From NCBI GenBank assembly GCA_934255485.1, contig CAKQOG010000037.1, positions 1 through 19,753 on the forward strand: a DNA stretch of 19,753 nt. The letters are read 5' to 3'. Origin of the DNA: an uncultured Prevotellamassilia sp. Lineage in GTDB: Bacteria; Bacteroidota; Bacteroidia; Bacteroidales; Bacteroidaceae. Each line of letters starts with the position of its first letter. Position 1 is the first letter of the stretch. Of the stretch, positions 14,866 to 19,753 are shown in pieces. The notes beneath the pieces were generated by a model. That model was given only the letters and a program-made list of their open reading frames with translations. It was not told the DNA's origin and did no database searches. Position numbers and translations under genes: made by a program.

Positions 14866-15296
14866 TAGCGTTTACGTTTAAAGAAATCTTTCATCAATTG
14901 TGCGCAATCGTCTTCAAGTACTCCTTGTGTAACTTGGGTTTTAGGATGTAGTGCTTGAGGTGCTATAAGAGAGTATCCTCGTTTGGCATCACCAGTTCCG
15001 TAGACCAATCTTCCTAATTGTGCCCACCCTAAAGCACCTGCACACATTACACATGGTTCTACAGTAACGTAGAGTGTACAAACATCAAGATATTTGCCAT
15101 TAAGAGCATTGGCAGCTGCAGTTATGGCTTGCATCTCAGCATGTGCCGTGACATCGTTGAGCGTTTCGGTAAGGTTGTATGCGCGAGCTATAATGCGGTC
15201 GCGGCATACAACAACTGCCCCTACAGGCACTTCGTCATTGTCGAAGGCTAAGCGGGCTTGTTCCAAAGCTTTGCGCATGTAATCTTCGTCGGTCAT
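14865..15296 (-). CDS. tadA: tRNA adenosine(34) deaminase / nucleoside deaminase
   Basis: The 143-residue cytidine-deaminase-fold protein has the zinc-binding and catalytic motifs HAE (His52, Glu54) and PCVMC (Cys82 and Cys85). The N-terminal DYMRKALEQARLA and the DEVPVGAVVV segment are typical of TadA, which deaminates the wobble adenosine of tRNA-Arg(ACG) to inosine. A guanine-deaminase-like member of the same family is an alternative; length and the C-terminal KDFFKRKR favour TadA. It is the first gene of the tadA-yraN-mmcQ-birA-MATE run. The 234-bp upstream gap is mostly a MITE-like element. Confidence 0.88.
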   Translation of the reverse strand: MTDEDYMRKALEQARLAFDNDEVPVGAVVVCRDRIIARAYNLTETLNDVTAHAEMQAITAAANALNGKYLDVCTLYVTVEPCVMCAGALGWAQLGRLVYGTGDAKRGYSLIAPQALHPKTQVTQGVLEDDCAQLMKDFFKRKR

Positions 15297-15313
15297 GATT
15301 TTTCTTGCTATAT

Positions 15314-15494
15314 AAGTAGGTATTCAAAATGAATTTACATAATCATTTTCTGCATTAATTGATACGTCTTAGTACATCCTTTTACCCATAAGCATAGGTT
15401 TCATTGGGCACATAGCTCGTTACTCTCTCTTTAGTCTATGCTTATGAATAAAGCAATGCACAAATTCATATTAAATAATTTTGAACACCTACTT
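15314..15494. repeat. MITE-like element, long copy (181 bp)
   Basis: The ends AAGTAGGTATTCAAAA (15314-15329) and TTTTGAACACCTACTT (15479-15494) are 16-bp inverted repeats with one mismatch. Inside is a second perfect 11-bp inverted repeat, CATAAGCATAG (15387-15397) and CTATGCTTATG (15436-15446). The block TTCTGCATTAATT lies 18 nt inside the left end, exactly as in the 72-bp copy at 5254-5325 when that is read on the minus strand. No coding sequence is present. TA dinucleotides occur near the left boundary, but a convincing target duplication is not visible. It separates tex from tadA, and the tadA promoter may lie in or near its left end. Confidence 0.65.
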
Positions 15495-15511
15495 AAAAGT
15501 TGTTTTTAAGT
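15491..15511 (-). terminator. AT-only hairpin after tex
   Basis: ACTTAAAA (15491-15498) and TTTTAAGT (15504-15511) form a perfect 8-bp stem with a 5-nt loop, 19 nt beyond the tex stop. It overlaps the last four bases of the 181-bp element. With only one G-C pair the stem is weak, so terminator function is doubtful. Confidence 0.3.
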
Positions 15512-15530
15512 GATTGAAGTAAAAGGCTTG

Positions 15531-17648
15531 TTAGTTAAGCAGTTGCAAGGCTACACGTCCTCTTTCTTCATCTATGTCAAGAACTTTTACCATTACTTGT
15601 TGCTGAATGTGTACCACTTCCGCGGGGTCTTTGATGTAATGGTCTGCCATGTGCGATATGTGTACAAGGCCCTTTACTTTGATGCCCATATCTACAAAGC
15701 AACCAAACTTGGTGATGTTGGTAACAACACCTGGCACTTCCATACCTTCGCGCAAGTCGTCGAGTGTGTGCAGATTTGGTGCAAAGCTAAATACTTTCGC
15801 TGTGCCACGAGGGTCGCGACCTGGTTTGTCAAGTTCTTGCATAATATCGGTTAATGTGGGCATACCCACCTCATTGTTGCAGTATTTTTTTAGGTCAATA
15901 CTATCTCTTATTTGCTTGGAGGAAATGAGTGTAGACACATCGCATCCAGCGTCTTTAGCCATTTGTTCGATGAGCTGGTAGCGCTCTGGATGAACGGCTG
16001 TATTGTCGAGTGGATTGCTGGCATGCGGTATACGCAAAAAACCTGCGCATTGTTCAAAAGCTTTAGCACCAAGGCGTGGCACTTTAAGCAATGCTTTACG
16101 CGATGTAAATGCGCCATTAGCAGCACGATAATCTACAATGTTTTGTGCAAGCGATGGACCTAAGCCCGAAACGTAAGTAAGTAGGTGCTTAGAAGCTGTG
16201 TTAAGATTTACACCAACTGTGTTTACACAACTTTCAACCGTTTGATCGAGTGCTTTTTTCAAGGCAGTTTGGTCTACATCATGTTGGTATTGTCCTACGC
16301 CAATGGCCTTAGGGTCAATCTTAACAAGTTCAGCCAAAGGGTCTGCCAATCGTCTGGCAATGCTAACTGCTCCTCTTACTGTAACATCATAATCGGGGAA
16401 TTCTTCGCGTGCTGTTTTAGAAGCTGAATATACAGATGCTCCATCCTCGCTTACAAGGAATACATCGACATTTTTGAGTTTAAGACTTTTAACAAGTTCT
16501 TCAGTCTCTCTGCCTGCAGTGCCATTGCCGATGGCTATTGCCTCAATCTTGTATTGCTCTACTAATGAAGCTACTTTGAAACCTGAACGAGCATACTGGT
16601 TTTGAGGTGCATGTGGATAAATGGTTTCGTTGTGAAGAAGATTGCCTTGAGCATCAAGGCATACAACCTTACATCCTGTTCTAAAGCCAGGATCAATACC
16701 CATGATGCGTTTTTGTCCGAGTGGTGCAGCCAATAGCAATTGTTTAAGATTGTTTGCAAATACTTTGATTGCTTCTTCGTCTGCTCGTGTCTTGCTTGAA
16801 CCTGCAAATTCTGTCTCAATGCTTGGTTTCAGCAAACGTTTGTAAGCGTCTGCAATAGCTGTCTCTACTTGTTGAGCTGAGGCTGAACCAGCCTTTACAT
16901 AACGGCGTTCAATGCGTGCTTGACAATCTTCCTCGTCGTTGGGTGCAATAGAAACACGCAGGTATCCCTCGGCCTCGCCTCGTCTCATAGCTAAAAGTCT
17001 GTGAGAAGTGCAACGTTTTAGGGGTTCGTTCCAATCAAAGTAATCTCTGTATTTGGTAGCTTCACTTTCTTTAGCTTTAACTACTTTAGATTGAATAATA
17101 GCTGTTATATCAAATGATTTTCTGACTGTTTGTCGAGTTGCTTCGTCTTCATTAAATCGTTCGGCCAATATGTCGCGCGCTCCTTGCAGAGCCTCTTCAA
17201 TGCTTTTTACTTCGCCTTTGACAAAACGTTTGGCTGCCTCTTCGGGGTTGCTATTAGGCTGTAGCAATAGAATGGTAGCTAAGGGGTCTAACCCCTTTTT
17301 GCGTGCAACTTCAGCTTTGGTTTTGCGCTTGGGTTTATAGGGCAGATAGATGTCTTCGAGCAATGTTTCATCCCAACATTCGGTGATGCGCACTTTTAGT
17401 TCGTCGGTAAGTTTACCTTGTTCTTCTATGGTCTGCAGTATATAATCCTTGCGGTGTGTAAGTTCTTCGAGTTTCTCGTTTTGCTCTTTAATTTGCGCAA
17501 CTTGCACTTCGTTTAGTCCTCCGGTAGCTTCTTTACGATAGCGGCTAATAAATGGTATGGTAGCACCAGCGGCAAGTAAATTTATAGTATTTTCAACTTG
17601 TTTATTGCGTAGTCCGAGTCTTTTAGATATAATATCAACTATGTTCAT
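15531..17648 (-). CDS. tex: Tex family RNA-binding transcription accessory protein
   Basis: The 705-residue product has the full Tex layout: an N-terminal helical Tex domain with IPFISRYRKEATGGL (31-45) and YLPYKPKRKTKAEVARKKGL (101-120); a YqgF/RNase-H-like domain starting KRIMGIDPGFRTGCKV (313-328); a helix-hairpin-helix region with NLNTASKHLLTYVSGLG (481-497) and LKVPRLGAKAFEQ (521-533); and a C-terminal S1 domain (about 633-703, MEVPGVVTNITKFGCFVDMG). Tex binds nucleic acid and transcription complexes and is broadly conserved; its exact role varies by organism. The length agrees with Bacteroidetes homologues. It lies 188 bp downstream of the aminotransferase and is probably transcribed separately. 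Confidence 0.96.
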   Translation of the reverse strand: MNIVDIISKRLGLRNKQVENTINLLAAGATIPFISRYRKEATGGLNEVQVAQIKEQNEKLEELTHRKDYILQTIEEQGKLTDELKVRITECWDETLLEDIYLPYKPKRKTKAEVARKKGLDPLATILLLQPNSNPEEAAKRFVKGEVKSIEEALQGARDILAERFNEDEATRQTVRKSFDITAIIQSKVVKAKESEATKYRDYFDWNEPLKRCTSHRLLAMRRGEAEGYLRVSIAPNDEEDCQARIERRYVKAGSASAQQVETAIADAYKRLLKPSIETEFAGSSKTRADEEAIKVFANNLKQLLLAAPLGQKRIMGIDPGFRTGCKVVCLDAQGNLLHNETIYPHAPQNQYARSGFKVASLVEQYKIEAIAIGNGTAGRETEELVKSLKLKNVDVFLVSEDGASVYSASKTAREEFPDYDVTVRGAVSIARRLADPLAELVKIDPKAIGVGQYQHDVDQTALKKALDQTVESCVNTVGVNLNTASKHLLTYVSGLGPSLAQNIVDYRAANGAFTSRKALLKVPRLGAKAFEQCAGFLRIPHASNPLDNTAVHPERYQLIEQMAKDAGCDVSTLISSKQIRDSIDLKKYCNNEVGMPTLTDIMQELDKPGRDPRGTAKVFSFAPNLHTLDDLREGMEVPGVVTNITKFGCFVDMGIKVKGLVHISHMADHYIKDPAEVVHIQQQVMVKVLDIDEERGRVALQLLN

Positions 17649-17836
17649 GGCAGAAGAAAATGGATTGGTAAGAGAAAAAGAGAGAGAATTTAAAAAGCAA
17701 AGACTATCGGCTTCCTAAATCCTCTCTTTATGTGATAAATAACTATTTGAGTCTTGCAATAATTAGTTGGGAGTATCAGAGACCCATTCGGTTGTTTCTT
17801 TTAAATGGTATTCATTTCTCCCTAACAACATTGTTA

Positions 17837-19024
17837 TTACTTAAGCTTGCTAACAGCCTCTTTGATACGACGTAATGCTTCTACGATATTTTCATCGCTT
17901 GTGGCATAGCTCATTCTGAAGCATTCGGGCGAACCAAAAGCTGCACCGCCTACAGTGGCAACGTGTCCTTCTTCGAGAAGATAAATAGCAAAGTCCATAG
18001 AGTCTTTAATGGTGCGTTTGCCATCAGTTTTGCCAAAGTAGTAGCTGCATTTAGGGAAGAGATAGAAAGCTCCATGAGGATCGTTCACCTCAAAACCTGG
18101 AACCTCTTTAGCCAACTTCACAATGAGATTTTTGCGGCGTTCAAAAGCTTGACGCATTGTTTCTACACACTCTTGTGGACCTGCAAAAGCTTCGGTTGCT
18201 GCCATTTGGCTAACAGAGCAAGGGCCACTTGTGTACTGACCTTGTAACTTGCTGCAAGCTTTGGCAATTTCGATAGGAGCTGCCACAAAGCCAATACGCC
18301 ATCCAGTCATAGCATAAGCTTTAGAAACGCCATTGATAACAACTGTGCGGTCTTTCATACCCTCGCATAATGCGATAGAAGCATGTTTGCCTACATAGTT
18401 AATGTGTTCGTAGATTTCATCGCTTATGACATAGACGTTTTCGTGTTGGCGCAATACTTTAGCTAAGCCTTCGAGTTCATCTTGGCTATAAACAGAACCT
18501 GTAGGATTGCTTGGTGAGCATAGAATGATGGCGCGTGTTTTAGGTGTGATGGCAGCCTCTAATTGTTCGGGAGTAATCTTAAAATCTTGTTCGATTTTAG
18601 CCTCAACAAATACGGGTTTACCATCAGCCATAAGTACCATTTGTGGATAGCTTACCCAATAAGGTGCAGGGATAATAACTTCTTCACCAGGCGAAACAAG
18701 CGCCATGATAGCGTTGCAAACGCATTGTTTGGCACCATTTGAACAAACTATTTGGTCGATGCTATAATCCAAACCATTTTCATTCTTGAGTTTTGCACAA
18801 ATGGCTTTGCGCAAAGCTGGATAGCCAGCAACGGGTGAATAGCGTGAGTAGTTGTCATCGATTGCTTTCTTGGCTGCAGCCTTTATGTGGTCGGGGGTGT
18901 TGAAGTCAGGTTCGCCAACTGATAGGTTGATAATATCAATGCCTTGTGCTTTGAGTTCGGCACTCTTTTGCGACATTGCTAACGTGGCAGAAGGTGCCAA
19001 GCGATTTACGAGTGATGAAAGCAT
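17837..19024 (-). CDS. Pyridoxal-phosphate aminotransferase, aspartate-aminotransferase type (class I, subgroup Ib)
   Basis: The 395-residue protein has the class I/II aminotransferase signatures. These are NLSVGEPDFNTP (33-44), SRYSPVAGYPALR (60-72), CSPSNPTGSVYS (169-180), SDEIYEH with the PLP-contacting Asp202 and Tyr205, the Schiff-base lysine Lys235 in GVSKAYAMTGWRIGF, and RMSYATSDENI near the C terminus. SKAYAMTGWR is typical of the Ib aspartate (or aspartate/prephenate) aminotransferases. It moves the amino group between aspartate and 2-oxoglutarate; prephenate or aromatic substrates are possible. The start at 19024 gives MLSSLVNRLAPSATLAM, the family N terminus. It stands 120 bp after the Bax-inhibitor-like gene. 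Confidence 0.92.
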   Translation of the reverse strand: MLSSLVNRLAPSATLAMSQKSAELKAQGIDIINLSVGEPDFNTPDHIKAAAKKAIDDNYSRYSPVAGYPALRKAICAKLKNENGLDYSIDQIVCSNGAKQCVCNAIMALVSPGEEVIIPAPYWVSYPQMVLMADGKPVFVEAKIEQDFKITPEQLEAAITPKTRAIILCSPSNPTGSVYSQDELEGLAKVLRQHENVYVISDEIYEHINYVGKHASIALCEGMKDRTVVINGVSKAYAMTGWRIGFVAAPIEIAKACSKLQGQYTSGPCSVSQMAATEAFAGPQECVETMRQAFERRKNLIVKLAKEVPGFEVNDPHGAFYLFPKCSYYFGKTDGKRTIKDSMDFAIYLLEEGHVATVGGAAFGSPECFRMSYATSDENIVEALRRIKEAVSKLK

Positions 19025-19144
19025 TTTATAGTGTGTTAATGGTTTAAAAACGTGTTATGCAAATGCGATGCATTGCTCATACGTTCTGTAAATGTGTAAT
19101 TTCTTAATTTGAAAGGTGTGCTTATGTTGCTTTGTCGGTGTATT

Positions 19145-19753
19145 TTAGTTACGCTTGCCAAAGATACGCAATAGATACAGAAATAGATTTATAAAATCAA
19201 GATAAAGTGAAAGACTACACATGAGTGCTATCTTCATGATATTTTGATTTCCTGTATGCTGATATTGGTACAATATCTCTTTCATCTTTTGTGTATCGTA
19301 TGCCGTTAGACCGCAGAAAAGCAATACTCCAATATATGTCAGTGCCCAACTGAGAGCCGAGCTTGCCACAAATATATTAACAATAGTGGCAATGATTAAG
19401 CCAATAAGGGTCATCATAAGTATGCGCCCAAAGCCAGAAAGATCTTTTTTAATAAAAGCACCCACAAGGCTCATAGCACCAAATGTTCCAGCTGTGACAA
19501 AGAATGTAGTAGCTAAACTTTCTGCCGTGTATGCCAATATGATGAACGAACAAGTTGCACCATTTAGTATGGAGTATATGGCAAACATAATGCCTGCAAC
19601 AGGAAACGATAGACGCATAATGTTGGCAGACAAAATCCAAACAACTGCAAGTTCAGCAATCAACAACCCCCAAAAGTAGGCTGTATTATTTGCAATGGTA
19701 AATACAAGTCCGCTTTGTGCTACATAAAGAGCGGTTAGTCCAGTTATAGCAAG
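19145..19753 (-). CDS. Bax inhibitor-1/YccA family membrane protein, 5' end outside the window
   Basis: The reading frame stays open to the right edge, giving 202 visible residues beginning LAITGLTALYVAQSGLVFT. The true start is therefore upstream; an in-frame TTG at 19666 is not a credible start because family-conserved sequence precedes it. About seven hydrophobic segments and the C-terminal LYLDFINLFLYLLRIFGKRN are typical of bacterial YbhL/YccA-type BI-1 (TMBIM) proteins. Related proteins act in membrane calcium/proton leak or membrane protease regulation. The role of this one is unknown. Confidence 0.9.
   Translation of the reverse strand, partial: LAITGLTALYVAQSGLVFTIANNTAYFWGLLIAELAVVWILSANIMRLSFPVAGIMFAIYSILNGATCSFIILAYTAESLATTFFVTAGTFGAMSLVGAFIKKDLSGFGRILMMTLIGLIIATIVNIFVASSALSWALTYIGVLLFCGLTAYDTQKMKEILYQYQHTGNQNIMKIALMCSLSLYLDFINLFLYLLRIFGKRN

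Noticed and set aside
19664..19666. TTG as the start of the Bax-inhibitor-like gene
   Set aside because: Family-like residues (ITGLTALYVAQSG) continue upstream in frame to the window edge, so the gene is cut by the window and does not start here.

Overview
The window looks like a chromosomal stretch from a Bacteroidales bacterium, probably Prevotella- or Bacteroides-like. The reasons are: a NigD-like lipoprotein with an acidic patch after its lipid-bearing cysteine, -7 boxes of the form TAnnTTTG upstream of several genes, few Shine-Dalgarno sites, a single-pass PASTA protein next to rluD and ddl, and moderately low GC. The genus is inferred from gene content and cannot be fixed from this sequence alone. 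Every recognisable gene lies on the minus strand, so the biological reading direction is from high to low coordinates. Open frames on the plus strand are shadows of these genes.

Layout in the direction of transcription: a Bax-inhibitor-1/YccA-type membrane protein cut by the right edge (19145-19753); an aspartate-type aminotransferase (17837-19024); the Tex RNA-binding protein (15531-17648); a tight group tadA - yraN - mmcQ/yjbR-like - birA - MATE transporter (15296 down to 12008); pyrH with its own promoter (11157-11867); pta and ackA for acetate/ATP production (11078 down to 8784), ended by a strong terminator; a PASTA protein and rluD behind a good promoter (8586 down to 6794); ddl (5433-6428); then an envelope-flavoured group of lysophospholipid-type acyltransferase, NigD-like lipoprotein, DUF2156 protein, Eis-like GNAT protein and secreted phytase-like protein (5237 down to 190). 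The far left (1-76) looks like the end of an IS3-type insertion sequence.

Most genes are housekeeping and central: pyrimidine nucleotide supply (PyrH), acetate fermentation (Pta-AckA), tRNA editing and rRNA modification (TadA, RluD), biotinylation (BirA), peptidoglycan precursor synthesis (Ddl). The less understood part is the 190-5237 envelope group.

The non-coding DNA holds the more unusual material. One item is a 114-bp perfectly centred inverted structure between rluD and ddl, made of four tandem 22-bp palindromic units. Another is a pair of related MITE-like elements (72 bp and 181 bp, opposite orientation) with 16-bp terminal inverted repeats. There is also an intercistronic hairpin between pta and ackA and a possible leader peptide before pyrH. 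I see no CRISPR array, tRNA, rRNA or recognisable defence or biosynthetic system.
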